DNA of 64,000 nt from Mycolicibacterium parafortuitum (GCF_002086815.1 NZ_MVID01000027.1:1-64000), one strand, 5' to 3'; shown: positions 1-9,485, counted from the first letter of the stretch. A program made the numbers and translations. The notes: generated by a model from the letters alone, not told the origin.

Positions 1-646
1 GCTCGGGGGCAGGCGTCGGCTCGGGGGCGGGCTGCTGCGGGAACGGGCGCGGCTGCGGTGCGGGCGCCACGGGTTCGACCGGTGCGCCGGGCGCACCCGG
101 TTCGGGGCCTTCGGCGGGCATCTGCGGGATCGCGCCGGGAGGCATACCCGGGATGGCCCCGGGCGGCATGCCGGGGATGGCCCCCGGTGGCATGCCGGGG
201 ACGGCGCCCGGAGGCAGCTCGCCCGGCAGGAGGCCGTCGGGCTGGGTGTTCTCCTGTCCCGGCTGGACCGCCGGGATCGCGTGGACCACCGGGCGGATGT
301 ACAGCCGGGCGGTCTGGCCCAGGCTGCGGGCTTCGCTGGTGTCGTCGCCGGGCACCGTGATCACGAGGTTGTTGCCGTCGATGATCACCTCGGACCCGGA
401 CACGCCGAGACCGTCGACGCGGGCGCCGATGATCTGCTGGGCCTGGATCAGCGCATCGCGCGACGGCTCCGAACCGTCAGGCGTACGCGCGGTCAGGGTG
501 ACGCGCGTGCCACCTTGCAGGTCGATGCCCAGCTTGGGGTCGGGCTTCTTGTCCCCGGTGAGGAACACCAGCAGGTAGGCGCCGATGAGCAACACCAGGA
601 ACAGGCCCAGGTAGCGGGCAGGGTGAACCGTCGAAGACGATGCCAC
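1..646 (-). CDS. secD: Protein translocase subunit SecD (N-terminal part, cut by window edge)
   Basis: SecD pairs with SecF as the proton-motive-force-driven accessory of the Sec translocon. The start is a GTG at 646-644. A transmembrane segment lies at about residues 11-31, followed by the family motif LGIDLQGGTRV at the start of the large extracytoplasmic domain. From about residue 135 the protein turns into a Pro/Gly/Met/Ala-rich insertion (unit PPGAIPGM) followed by a Pro/Glu/Gln-rich stretch that runs off the window. Such a proline-rich insertion is known in mycobacterial SecD. Only about 215 residues are visible. yajC lies immediately upstream on the same strand, the usual yajC-secD-secF order. 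Confidence 0.93.
   Translation of the reverse strand, partial: MASSSTVHPARYLGLFLVLLIGAYLLVFLTGDKKPDPKLGIDLQGGTRVTLTARTPDGSEPSRDALIQAQQIIGARVDGLGVSGSEVIIDGNNLVITVPGDDTSEARSLGQTARLYIRPVVHAIPAVQPGQENTQPDGLLPGELPPGAVPGMPPGAIPGMPPGAIPGMPPGAIPQMPAEGPEPGAPGAPVEPVAPAPQPRPFPQQPAPEPTPAPE
141..212 (-). repeat. 24-bp tandem repeat inside secD
   Basis: Three near-identical 24-bp units start at 141, 165 and 189. Each encodes eight residues of the type GMPPGAIP in the SecD insertion. The differences between units are mostly silent. Degenerate copies flank the array, so copy number could vary between strains. Confidence 0.8.
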
Positions 647-717
647 GTTTCAGGGTCTCCTCGAGATCAGGTCGTCAGCACCGCAAAGAGTACGTGCTGC
701 CGCTGAGATTTCAGCCG

Positions 718-1059
718 TCAGTCTTTGTTCAAGTTCGGACGATCCGTGATCTCGGTGCCGGTCGACTCCAGGTCGGTGCCGGCGGCGTCGATGTCCTCGA
801 CGTCGTCGACGATGCGGTCACGCACCGCGAGCTTCATCCAGGTGGTGACGACACCGGGTGCGATCTCCACGTCGACGTAGTCGTCACCGATGCCGGTGAT
901 GGTGCCCTGCAGGCCCGACGTGGTGTGGATGCGGTCACCGATCTGCAGCGAGTTGTGCAGGTCGATCGTGGCCTGCATCGCCTTCTTCTGCCGCCGGGAT
1001 GCGAAGTACATGAAGGCGCCCATGATGATGAGCAGGGGCAGGAATACGACCAGATCCAT
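718..1059 (-). CDS. yajC: Preprotein translocase accessory subunit YajC
   Basis: A 113-residue protein with one N-terminal transmembrane helix (about residues 3-20), a basic stretch (SRRQKKAM) just after it, and the YajC core with GDRIHTTSGLQGTITGIGDD. YajC associates with SecDF in the inner membrane. The acidic C-terminal tail is normal for actinobacterial YajC. It ends 71 bases upstream of secD on the same strand, so the two are probably co-transcribed. The length matches the family. Confidence 0.95.
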   Translation of the reverse strand: MDLVVFLPLLIIMGAFMYFASRRQKKAMQATIDLHNSLQIGDRIHTTSGLQGTITGIGDDYVDVEIAPGVVTTWMKLAVRDRIVDDVEDIDAAGTDLESTGTEITDRPNLNKD

Positions 1060-1429
1060 GGCGACAGCGTCTCTCTACGTTTCAGATTCTTCTTGGGGCG
1101 ATGTTGTCTCTGCGAGCTCCCTGACCGCCCGCGGCGGAAGCCCGTCCCGAAGGACTCAGGTATCCAGTGTGCCATTGCGGCACGTTCCGGCGATGCCCCC
1201 GGGTCGACTCCGGACCGGACCGCCCCGCGGCCGGGGTCCGTGGGGCGAGCCCCGGCGCACACCCGGACGCCCATATCGCAACGAATTTCGTTGCCATCAT
1301 GCGCCAGTAGTGACGATTCCGACATGAATTGCCACGGCCATCTACGGATCGGTGGCCGAAGCGGCTAGGCTCGGACCGCACACGGCAATCGTCGAACTCC
1401 ATTCTCTACGGGTCCGTAGGAGGTTCCCT
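1060..1429. other. Divergent intergenic region between yajC and gabT
   Basis: The 370-base gap separates the minus-strand yajC-secD unit from plus-strand gabT, so it should carry both promoters. A TAGGCT hexamer at 1366-1371 is a plausible mycobacterial -10 for gabT, and TAGGAGG at about 1417-1423 is its ribosome binding site. Reading frames through the gap do not look like proteins. I see no RNA gene or strong palindrome here. Confidence 0.45.
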
Positions 1430-2773
1430 GTGAGCGCTCTCGAACAGAGCCGCCACCTCGCCACCGCAATCCCCGGGCCCCGTTCCGCGGCGCTGAGCGA
1501 ACGCAAGAATGCCGCCGTGTCGCGCGGGGTCGGGACCACGATGCCCGTCTACGCGGCACGGGCGTTCGGCGGCATCGTCGAGGACGTCGACGGCAACCGG
1601 CTGATCGATCTCGGGTCGGGCATCGCGGTCACGACCGTCGGCAACGCCTCCCCGCTCGTGGTGGAGGCAGTCGCCGCCCAAGCGGCCGAGTTCACCCACA
1701 CCTGCTTCATGGTCACCCCGTACGAGGGATATGTGGCGGTGGCAGAGGCGCTGAACCGGCTGACCCCCGGCGACGGCGACAAGCGCTCGGCGTTGTTCAA
1801 CTCGGGATCCGAGGCGGTGGAGAACGCGGTCAAGATCGCCCGCGCCTTCACCCGCAAGCAGGCGGTCGTGTCGTTCGACCACGCCTACCACGGCCGCACC
1901 AACCTGACGATGGCGCTGACCGCGAAGTCGATGCCCTACAAGCACGGGTTCGGCCCGTTCGCGCCGGAGGTCTACCGGGCGCCGCTGTCGTATCCCTTCC
2001 GCGACGCCGAGTTCGGCGGCAAGGAGATCGCCACCGACGGCGAGCTGGCGGCGCGCCGCGCGATCACCGTGATCGACAAACAGGTCGGCGCGGACAACCT
2101 CGCCGCGGTGATCATCGAACCGATCCAGGGTGAGGGCGGCTTCATCGTTCCCGCCGAGGGTTTCCTGCCGACGCTGCTGGACTGGTGTCGCGCCAACGAC
2201 GTCGTGTTCATCGCCGACGAGGTGCAGACCGGCTTTGCGCGCACCGGGGCGATGTTCGCCTGCGAGCACGAGCGCATCGTGCCCGACCTGATCGTCACGG
2301 CGAAGGGCATCGCCGGCGGCATGCCGCTGTCGGCGGTGACCGGCCGCGCCGAGATCATGGACGCCCCGCACGTGTCCGGGCTCGGCGGAACGTACGGCGG
2401 TAACCCGGTGGCGTGTGCGGCGGCGCTGGCCACCATCGAGACCATCGAGTCCGAGAACTTGGTCGCGCGCGCCGGGCAGATCGAGTCGCTGATGAAGGAC
2501 AAGCTGCACCGGCTGCAGGCCGAGAACGACCGCATCGGCGACGTGCGCGGGCGCGGCGCGATGATCGCCGTCGAACTGGTCAAGCCGGGCACCACCGAAC
2601 CCGACGCCGAGCTGGCCAAGAAGCTCAGCACCGCCGCGCACCAGGCCGGTGTGATCGTGCTGACGTGCGGGACGTACGGCAACGTGCTGCGTTTCCTGCC
2701 GCCGCTGGCGATCAGCGACGAACTGCTGCTCGAAGGCCTCGACATCCTCGAACTGATCCTGCGCGACCTGTAA
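1430..2773 (+). CDS. gabT: 4-aminobutyrate aminotransferase (class III, PLP)
   Basis: A 447-residue class III aminotransferase that moves the amino group of GABA, or a related omega-amine, to 2-oxoglutarate, giving succinate semialdehyde. The PLP-binding lysine is Lys292 in VTAKGIAGGMPLSAV. The aspartate motif FIADEVQTGFARTG precedes it, and NSGSEAVENAVKIAR binds the cofactor phosphate. I chose the GTG at 1430 because TAGGAGG sits just upstream; an in-frame extension to 1352 lacks similarity and a ribosome site. The aldehyde dehydrogenase follows after 14 bases, the expected partner for oxidising the aldehyde product. The order gabT-car after secD-yajC is conserved in mycobacteria. Confidence 0.93.
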   Translation: MSALEQSRHLATAIPGPRSAALSERKNAAVSRGVGTTMPVYAARAFGGIVEDVDGNRLIDLGSGIAVTTVGNASPLVVEAVAAQAAEFTHTCFMVTPYEGYVAVAEALNRLTPGDGDKRSALFNSGSEAVENAVKIARAFTRKQAVVSFDHAYHGRTNLTMALTAKSMPYKHGFGPFAPEVYRAPLSYPFRDAEFGGKEIATDGELAARRAITVIDKQVGADNLAAVIIEPIQGEGGFIVPAEGFLPTLLDWCRANDVVFIADEVQTGFARTGAMFACEHERIVPDLIVTAKGIAGGMPLSAVTGRAEIMDAPHVSGLGGTYGGNPVACAAALATIETIESENLVARAGQIESLMKDKLHRLQAENDRIGDVRGRGAMIAVELVKPGTTEPDAELAKKLSTAAHQAGVIVLTCGTYGNVLRFLPPLAISDELLLEGLDILELILRDL

Positions 2774-2787
2774 GAAGGAGCTGATCC

Positions 2788-4221
2788 ATGACCACCGTCA
2801 AGAACTTCATCGGCGGCGAGCTCGTCGACTCGACCAGCGGGGCGACCATGCCGCTGATCGACCCGAGCACCGGCGAGAAGTACGGCACCGCCCCGGTCTC
2901 CAATGAGCAGGACATCGACAACGCGTACGCGGCCGCCTCCGACGCGTTCAAGGAGTGGAAGAAGACCACCCCGTCGCAACGGCAGAAGGCGCTGCTCGGC
3001 TTCGCCGACGAGGTGGAACGCAACGCCGACGCGCTCGTCGCGGCCGAGGGCCGCAACACCGGCAAGCCCAACCATGTCACCGCCGTCGAGGAGATCCCCC
3101 CGATGGTGGACCAGATCCGGTTCTTCGCCGGGGCGGCCCGGGTGCTGGAGGGCAAGTCGGCCGGCGAGTACATGGCCGACCACACGTCGTGGATCCGGCG
3201 CGAACCCGTCGGCGTCATCGGCCAGGTGGCACCGTGGAACTACCCGATGATGATGGCGATCTGGAAGATCTGCCCGGCGCTGGCCGCGGGCAACACCGTG
3301 GTGATCAAGCCGAGCGACACCACCCCCGTCACCACGGTGATGCTGGCCGAGCTGGCCGCCAAGCACTTTCCGGCGGGCGTGCTCAACGTGGTGACCGGCG
3401 ACCGGGTCACCGGCGCCAACCTCGTCGCGCACCCGACCCCGGAGATGGTCGCGATCACCGGTTCGGTGGCCGCGGGCAAGGCCGTCGCGGTCAGCGCCGG
3501 CGGCAACCTCAAGCGCACCCATCTCGAACTCGGCGGCAAGGCACCGGTGATCGTGTTCGACGACGCCGACCTGTCCGCCGCGGCGGAGGGCATCGCGACG
3601 GCGGGATACTTCAACGCCGGCCAGGACTGCACGGCAGCCACCCGGGTGCTGGCGTCGGCGTCGATCGCCGCGGATCTCACGGCCGCGCTGGCCGAGCAGG
3701 CCAAGGGTGCCACGACGACGTTCGGGCGTGCCGCCGACGACGAGGACGCCTGGGTGCCGCCGGTCAACAACGCCAACCAGCTGGAGCGGGTGCTGTCCTT
3801 CCTGTCCGACGTGCCGTCGCACGCGGACGTCGCCGCCGGCGGAAACCGTCAGGGCGACAAGGGTTTCTACGTGGAGCCGACGGTGATCGGCGGATTGCGC
3901 CAGGACGACCGGCTGATCCAGCAGGAGATCTTCGGCCCGGTGATCACGGTGCAGACGTTCACCGACGAGGAGCAGGCGATCGGATACGCCAACGGCGTCG
4001 AATACGGCCTGGCGTCCTCGGTGTGGACGAAGGATGTGTCACGTGCGCTGCGGGTGTCCAATGCGCTGGACTTCGGCTGCGTGTGGATCAACACCCACAT
4101 CCCACTGGTCGCCGAGATGCCGCACGGCGGGTTCAAATCGTCCGGCCACGGTAAAGACCTGTCGATGTACGGCCTGGAGGACTACACCCGCATCAAGCAC
4201 GTGATGGCCTACACGGGCTGA
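2788..4221 (+). CDS. NAD(P)-dependent aldehyde dehydrogenase, likely aminobutyraldehyde/succinate semialdehyde type
   Basis: A 477-residue aldehyde dehydrogenase of standard length. The catalytic cysteine is Cys281 in AGQDCTA and the general base is Glu247 in LELGGKAP. APWNYPMMM and the cofactor glycine motif GSVAAGK are in place. The GQDCTA form of the active site and the overall sequence resemble gamma-aminobutyraldehyde and betaine aldehyde dehydrogenases more than classical GabD. The gene follows gabT by 14 bases with GAAGGAG as ribosome site, so the pair likely converts a diamine- or GABA-derived compound. Exact substrate is inferred. Confidence 0.88.
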   Translation: MTTVKNFIGGELVDSTSGATMPLIDPSTGEKYGTAPVSNEQDIDNAYAAASDAFKEWKKTTPSQRQKALLGFADEVERNADALVAAEGRNTGKPNHVTAVEEIPPMVDQIRFFAGAARVLEGKSAGEYMADHTSWIRREPVGVIGQVAPWNYPMMMAIWKICPALAAGNTVVIKPSDTTPVTTVMLAELAAKHFPAGVLNVVTGDRVTGANLVAHPTPEMVAITGSVAAGKAVAVSAGGNLKRTHLELGGKAPVIVFDDADLSAAAEGIATAGYFNAGQDCTAATRVLASASIAADLTAALAEQAKGATTTFGRAADDEDAWVPPVNNANQLERVLSFLSDVPSHADVAAGGNRQGDKGFYVEPTVIGGLRQDDRLIQQEIFGPVITVQTFTDEEQAIGYANGVEYGLASSVWTKDVSRALRVSNALDFGCVWINTHIPLVAEMPHGGFKSSGHGKDLSMYGLEDYTRIKHVMAYTG

Positions 4222-4553
4222 GCGGCCGCTCGGACGAAATCGACGAGGACGACCCGGATCTCGTCGGCGGTCAGACCGCCGCCGTCGAGATTGTGGTCGA
4301 TCAGATCGGATACCAGGTCGTCACCGGGGCGCACGCAACGCTGCGCCACCAGCACGTCGAAGTAGGCGCCCAGCGCCTCGAGCACGGCCGGGTCGTCGAG
4401 GCGTTCGATCCACCGCGAGAGCCGCCACCAGTCCCGCACCGGCGCCCCGACGGCGGCCCACATCGCACTCAGTCGGGGACCGAGAACGACAGCCGCCACG
4501 TCTTCTTCTCGTGACCCGTCGTTTCGGGGAGCGTCCGTCCGTGAGCGCGACAT
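4209..4553 (-). pseudogene. Possible cytochrome P450 remnant (short ORF, middle helices only)
   Basis: From the ATG at 4553 this frame encodes about 114 residues. The segment RWIERLDDPAVLEALGAYFD, then RPGDDLVSDLI and GLTADEIRVVLVDFV, resembles the F-to-I helix part of actinobacterial P450s. It stops where the oxygen-binding I-helix motif should begin, and there is no heme-cysteine region. The frame stays open upstream to 4766, but that part shows no likeness. It overlaps the end of the aldehyde dehydrogenase by 13 bases on the other strand. It is either a decayed P450 fragment or a small unrelated protein; I cannot separate the two from sequence. Confidence 0.4.
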
Positions 4554-4845
4554 GCGCGCCGCGAACAGATCGACGATCGCCGATGGTCGCGGTTCCACGA
4601 AAATCCAGGCTAGCCAGCGGTTTCGCCAAATCGCCTGTCCGGCCGCGGGATTGTGGCGCGAGTAACGCGCCGACGGTAGGTGTGACGTCCAACCTGGGCC
4701 TTCAGCGCGGGCGAAGCACACCCACAGTCGATTGGCAGCCCGCGACGGCCTCAGCACGGAATACATTTAGTTCGACTAACGTAGTTCGCGGTAGACGCAA
4801 CGTCGCGCCGTCCCTCATCCGAATGCCTTTTCTCGAGGACGCGAA
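4222..4845. other. Gap between aldehyde dehydrogenase and car
   Basis: This 624-base stretch has no convincing plus-strand gene. Its left half carries the minus-strand P450-like fragment. The right part should hold the car promoter and contains a small palindrome at 4767-4779. The last 80 bases are less GC-rich than the surroundings, as expected of a promoter. Confidence 0.5.
4767..4779. promoter_or_regulatory. Small palindrome upstream of car, candidate operator
   Basis: TTAGT-TCG-ACTAA is a perfect 5-bp inverted repeat with a 3-bp spacer, 67 bases before the car start. A second TAGTTCG follows at about 4782. The site sits in an AT-richer pocket. It may be an operator, but no neighbouring regulator gene points to it. 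Confidence 0.35.
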
Positions 4846-7800
4846 ATGTCTACCGATACCCGTGAACAGCGGTTCGAACGCCGCACCGCCGATCTGCTCG
4901 CCCACGACCCCCAGTTCGCCGCGGCGGCACCGTCACCGGCCGTCACCGCAGCGATCGAAGAGCCCGGAATCCGGCTGCCCGAGGTCATCCAGACCGTATT
5001 GGACGGCTACGCGGACCGTCCCGCGCTGGCACAGCGCGCCGTCCGCTACGTCACCGACCCGCTCGACGGGCGGACCACCACCGAGCTGCTGCCCGAATTC
5101 GAGACGCTGACCTACGGCGAGCTGTCACGCCGCGTGCACGCCGTCGCCGCGGCCCTGACCGAGGTGGCACCCGGGGACCGTGTCGCGGTGCTCGGTTTCA
5201 CCAGCGTCGACTACGCGATCATCGACATCGCCCAGCCGGTACGCGGCGCCGTCGCGGTCCCGCTGCAGACCGCGGCGCCGGTCACCTCACTGACGCCGAT
5301 CCTCGCCGAGACCGAACCGGTGGTGATCTTCTCCGCGGTCGACTACCTCGACGACGCCGTCGAACTCGCGCTGGGTGCGCCCTGGGTGCGCCGCCTGGTC
5401 GTATTCGACCTGCTGCCCCGCGTCGACGCCCACCGCGACGCGCTGGACGCCGCACGGCGGCGCCTCCAGAACGCGGGCAGCCCGATCAGTGTGGTGACAC
5501 TGGCTGAGCTCATCGACGCCGGCACCGCCGAACCCGCGGGGCCGACGTACGTATCCCCCGACCCCGACCCGCTGTCGCTGTTGATCTACACCTCGGGCAG
5601 CACCGGTGCGCCCAAAGGGGCGATGTACACCGAGCGCCTGGTGGCCAACGCGTGGCGGCCGTCCAACCGGATGAACTGGGGCGAACGCGGTAGCCACCCG
5701 TCGATCACCCTGAACTTCATGCCGATGAGCCACGTGATGGGGCGCATGCTGCTCTACGGCACGCTCGGCTCCGGCGGCACCGCGTATTTCGCGGCCAGGA
5801 GCGATCTTTCGACGTTCCTGGAGGATCTGGCGCTGGTCCGGCCGACGCAGCTGTCGTTCGTACCGCGGATCTGGGACACGATCGTCGCCGAGGTCACCAA
5901 GGAACTCGACCGTCGCCCCGGCGAGCGGGAGGCGGTGTTCGCCGAGCTTCGGCACCGCATGCTCGGTGGCCGCTACCTGTTGGCGATGACGGGATCGGCA
6001 CCGCTGTCACCGGAGTTGCGCGCGTTCGTCGAGGAATTCCTCGACCTGCACCTGACCGACGGCTACGGCTCGACCGAGGCCGGCGCGGTGTTCGTCGACG
6101 GCCAGGTGCAGCGTCCGCCGGTACTCGACTACAAACTCGTCGACGTCCCGGATCTCGGATACTTCCGCACTGACCGCCCGCATCCGCGCGGCGAGCTTCT
6201 CGTCAAGTCCGACACCCTGTTCCCCGGGTACTACAAGCGGCCGGAGATCACCGCCGAGATGTTCGACGAGGACGGGTACTACCGCACCGGAGACGTGGTC
6301 GCCGAGCTCGCTCCCGATCAGCTGGCCTATCTGGACCGGCGCAACAACGTGCTCAAGCTGTCGCAGGGCGAGTTCGTCACCGTCTCCAAGCTCGAAGCGG
6401 TGTTCGGTGACAGCCCCGTCGTCCGCCAGATCTTCCTGTACGGCAACAGCGCCCGGTCCTACCTGCTGGCGGTGGTCGTGCCGACCGAGGCGGCACTGTC
6501 CGGCGGGGATGTGAAAAGCGTTGTCGCAGAATCGCTCCAGGACATCGCGAAGGCCGCGAATCTGCAGTCCTATGAGATCCCGCGGGACTTCCTGATCGAG
6601 ACCACACCGTTCACGCTGGAGAACGGACTGCTCACCGGCATCCGCAAGCTGGCCCGGCCGCGACTCAAGGACCACTACGGGGCACGCCTGGAGGCGCTGT
6701 ACTCCGAACTGGCCGACGGACAGGAAGACGAGTTGCGCGCACTGCGGCGCGACGGTGCCCGGCGCCCGACCCTGGAGACGGTGAGCCGTGCCGCGGCCGC
6801 ACTGCTCGGCACGGCCGCAGGGGATCTACGGTCCGATGCGCACTTCACCGACCTCGGCGGGGATTCGCTGTCCGCGCTGACCTACGCGAACCTGCTGCAC
6901 GACATCTTCGACGTCGACGTCCCGGTCGGGGTGATCGTCAGCCCGGCCACCGATCTGGCCGCCGTGGCATCGTTCATCGACACCGAGCGGGAAACCGCCT
7001 CCGGGCGGCCCACCTTCGCGTCGGTGCACGGCCGCGACGCATCCCAGGTACACGCGCGCGACCTGACGCTGGACAAGTTCCTCGACGCGACGACCCTGGC
7101 GCAGGCATCCGGTATTCCCGGCCCGAGGCCGGAGGTGCGGACCGTGCTGCTCACCGGCGCGACCGGCTTCCTGGGCCGCTACCTGGCGCTGGAGTGGCTG
7201 CAGCGACTGGCGCTGGTCGGTGGCACGCTGATCTGTCTAGTCCGCGCGAAAGACGATGCCGCAGCGCGGGATCGGCTGGACAGCACCTTCGACAGCGGCG
7301 ACCCGGCACTGACGGAGCACTACCGCCGGCTGGCCGCCGATCACCTGCAGGTCATCGCCGGCGACAAGGGCGAACCCGACCTCGGGCTCGACCGCGACAC
7401 CTGGCAGCGCCTCGCCGACACCGTCGACCTCATCGTCGACCCCGCCGCGCTGGTCAACCATGTGCTGCCCTACAGCCAGCTGTTCGGGCCGAACGCGGTC
7501 GGCACCGCAGAACTGATCCGCGTGGCGCTGACCACCCGGCAGAAGCCCTACCTCTACGTCTCCACGATCGGGGTCGGCGCGGGCGTCGCACCGGACCGGT
7601 TCACCGAGGACGGCGACATCCGCGAGATCAGCCCGACCCGGCAGGTCGACGACACGTACGCCAACGGGTACGGCAACAGCAAGTGGGCCGGTGAGGTGCT
7701 GCTGCGGGAGGCCCACGACCTGTGTGGGCTGCCGGTGGCGGTGTTCCGCTGCGACATGATCCTGGCCGACACGAGCTATGCCGGTCAGCTCAACGTGCCC

Positions 7801-8340
7801 GACATGTTCACCCGGCTGATCCTCAGCCTGGTCGCCACCGGTGTCGCACCGAATTCGTTCTATCTGCTCGACCCCGCTGGACACCGCCAACGAGCCCATT
7901 ACGACGGTCTCCCGGTCGAATTCATCGCCGAGGCGATCTCGACGCTCGGGGCCGACGTGGCAAGCGAATCCCCGACCGGATTCGAGACCTACCACGTGAT
8001 GAATCCGTATGACGACGGCATCGGGCTCGACGAATACGTCGACTGGTTGATCGAGTCCGGCTACCCGGTGCACCGGGTCGGTGACTACGACACCTGGTTG
8101 CAGCGGTTCACCGCGGCGATCAACGCGCTGCCGGAACGCCAGCGGCAGGCGTCACTGTTGCCACTGCTGCACAACTACCAGCACCCGGAAACCCCACTGC
8201 GGGGTTCGCTCGCACCGACGGAACATTTCCGTAAGGCGGTGCAGGACGCGAAGATCGGCCCGGACAAGGACATCCCGCACGTGAGCCGGCAAATCATCGT
8301 GAAGTACGTGACGGACCTGGAGCTGCTCGGGATTCTGTAG
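4846..8340 (+). CDS. car: Carboxylic acid reductase (A-T-R three-domain, FadD9-type)
   Basis: A 1164-residue enzyme that reduces carboxylic acids to aldehydes with ATP and NADPH. Domains in order: adenylation (about 1-640) with P-loop YTSGSTGAPKG from residue 248 and YGSTEAGAV; thiolation with phosphopantetheine serine Ser674 in DLGGDSLSAL; and reductase (about 760-1164) with Rossmann GATGFLG at 771-777 and the Tyr942/Lys946 pair in YGNSK. Full family length; no frameshift. The serine must be loaded by a phosphopantetheinyl transferase, and none is encoded nearby. Position after gabT matches fadD9 in M. tuberculosis. The physiological substrate, fatty or aromatic acid, is unknown from sequence. 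Confidence 0.95.
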   Translation: MSTDTREQRFERRTADLLAHDPQFAAAAPSPAVTAAIEEPGIRLPEVIQTVLDGYADRPALAQRAVRYVTDPLDGRTTTELLPEFETLTYGELSRRVHAVAAALTEVAPGDRVAVLGFTSVDYAIIDIAQPVRGAVAVPLQTAAPVTSLTPILAETEPVVIFSAVDYLDDAVELALGAPWVRRLVVFDLLPRVDAHRDALDAARRRLQNAGSPISVVTLAELIDAGTAEPAGPTYVSPDPDPLSLLIYTSGSTGAPKGAMYTERLVANAWRPSNRMNWGERGSHPSITLNFMPMSHVMGRMLLYGTLGSGGTAYFAARSDLSTFLEDLALVRPTQLSFVPRIWDTIVAEVTKELDRRPGEREAVFAELRHRMLGGRYLLAMTGSAPLSPELRAFVEEFLDLHLTDGYGSTEAGAVFVDGQVQRPPVLDYKLVDVPDLGYFRTDRPHPRGELLVKSDTLFPGYYKRPEITAEMFDEDGYYRTGDVVAELAPDQLAYLDRRNNVLKLSQGEFVTVSKLEAVFGDSPVVRQIFLYGNSARSYLLAVVVPTEAALSGGDVKSVVAESLQDIAKAANLQSYEIPRDFLIETTPFTLENGLLTGIRKLARPRLKDHYGARLEALYSELADGQEDELRALRRDGARRPTLETVSRAAAALLGTAAGDLRSDAHFTDLGGDSLSALTYANLLHDIFDVDVPVGVIVSPATDLAAVASFIDTERETASGRPTFASVHGRDASQVHARDLTLDKFLDATTLAQASGIPGPRPEVRTVLLTGATGFLGRYLALEWLQRLALVGGTLICLVRAKDDAAARDRLDSTFDSGDPALTEHYRRLAADHLQVIAGDKGEPDLGLDRDTWQRLADTVDLIVDPAALVNHVLPYSQLFGPNAVGTAELIRVALTTRQKPYLYVSTIGVGAGVAPDRFTEDGDIREISPTRQVDDTYANGYGNSKWAGEVLLREAHDLCGLPVAVFRCDMILADTSYAGQLNVPDMFTRLILSLVATGVAPNSFYLLDPAGHRQRAHYDGLPVEFIAEAISTLGADVASESPTGFETYHVMNPYDDGIGLDEYVDWLIESGYPVHRVGDYDTWLQRFTAAINALPERQRQASLLPLLHNYQHPETPLRGSLAPTEHFRKAVQDAKIGPDKDIPHVSRQIIVKYVTDLELLGIL

Positions 8341-8347
8341 CGGACGC

Positions 8348-9001
8348 TCAGACCGGAAGCGTGTTGTGCGTCTCGCGGCGTCGCCGCCCGAACAGCGACG
8401 GGCGGCGACGGCGCACGGGCTCGGTCACCGCATCGGAATTCTCCCACGGCCGGGCGTCGGTCGCGACGGGCGCCGGGTCGGCGACGGCCTGCGGATCCCG
8501 GTGGGCTTCGCGGTAGGCGATGTCGCGGGCGGTGCGCACCGACAAGCGGCCGGCGGCCAGCGCAGCCAGGAAGATGATCAGCGCGCCGAGCCCGGAGAAG
8601 TAGGTCAGTTCCAGCCACACCCGTTGCGCCTCGGTGGCCGCGACGGGCTCCCCCGCGCTGCCGAGACCGAGCGGTCCGGCCACGGCGCGTCCGACGACGA
8701 ACCAGGCGCCGGCGGCGAGCGCCATCCAGCTGCCGAGCATCGCGGTAGCCCGGTTACGGGAAACGAACAGCAGCAGGCCGCCGACGATTGCCACCAGGCC
8801 GGGCAGCACCTGCAGCCAGCCCCGCCCGGTGGTCCACGCCCACGGCCGGTCCGGGCTGAACGCGAAGTCGAAGAACGGTCCCACGAACGGCACCAAGGCA
8901 CCCCAGACGCCCAGGGCCACGATGAGTAGGCCGCTGACGGCGCCCCGGCTGCGTGGAATCTGCATCGTGCCCCGGCGAGTCCGGGTCGTCGTATCGTCCA
9001 T
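8348..9001 (-). CDS. Four-helix membrane protein, unknown function
   Basis: A 217-residue protein with about four hydrophobic helices: residues roughly 22-45, 62-80, 87-110 and 133-150. The segment GALVPFVGPFFDFAF lies at the end of helix 1, and an Arg-rich cytoplasmic tail runs from about residue 150. An internal ATG at codon 13 could be the true start. It faces car tail to tail with a gap of 7 bases. I recognise no catalytic motif; similar proteins are known only as conserved actinobacterial membrane proteins. Confidence 0.7.
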   Translation of the reverse strand: MDDTTTRTRRGTMQIPRSRGAVSGLLIVALGVWGALVPFVGPFFDFAFSPDRPWAWTTGRGWLQVLPGLVAIVGGLLLFVSRNRATAMLGSWMALAAGAWFVVGRAVAGPLGLGSAGEPVAATEAQRVWLELTYFSGLGALIIFLAALAAGRLSVRTARDIAYREAHRDPQAVADPAPVATDARPWENSDAVTEPVRRRRPSLFGRRRRETHNTLPV

Positions 9002-9073
9002 CGGTCCTCCTCGGTCGATACCCAGCGCATACCCAGACTGTGGCGCCGGTAACCCGGGGACCGGGGCCGGACG

Positions 9074-9460
9074 CTAGACCGCGAGGGCGAGCAGGAGCAG
9101 CACGATCGCGAGGAACGGGAACAGTCCCTGGGACACCGCGGCGCGGGCCTTGTCGCGTGCCGACACGACCAGCACGACCGCCGCGGCCAGCATCGATCCG
9201 ACACCGGCGAACACCAGCGCGAGCCCGACCGCGGTCGCCCCGCTGAACGCGGCGACCACACCGATGAGCGTGACGATGCCGAGGAACAGGTTGTAGAACC
9301 CCTGGTTGAAAGCCAGCAACCGGGTGCTCTCCGCCTCCTCGGCGGTCATCCCGAACACCTCCCGGGTGCGGCTGGAGGTCCAGGTCATCGACTCCATCAC
9401 GAAGATGTAGCCGTGCAGGACGGCGGCCAGTACCGCCACGATCAGACCCGCTGTCAGCAT
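9074..9460 (-). CDS. DUF1304 family membrane protein
   Basis: A 128-residue protein with four predicted membrane helices. The first helix is followed by FVMESMTWTS, and GFYNLFL starts helix 2, both typical of the DUF1304 family of small integral membrane proteins. Function unknown. It starts about 25 bases downstream of the ruvB stop on the same strand, so it may be read from the ruvCAB transcript. Confidence 0.85.
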   Translation of the reverse strand: MLTAGLIVAVLAAVLHGYIFVMESMTWTSSRTREVFGMTAEEAESTRLLAFNQGFYNLFLGIVTLIGVVAAFSGATAVGLALVFAGVGSMLAAAVVLVVSARDKARAAVSQGLFPFLAIVLLLLALAV

Positions 9461-9485
9461 GTGCCCACCTCTGTCAGTCGAACTG

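Noticed and set aside
1972..3822. Minus-strand open frame of 616 codons opposite gabT and the aldehyde dehydrogenase
   Set aside because: It lies antisense to two well-supported genes, has Arg/Gly/His-rich composition without any motif, and reflects the high GC of third codon positions.
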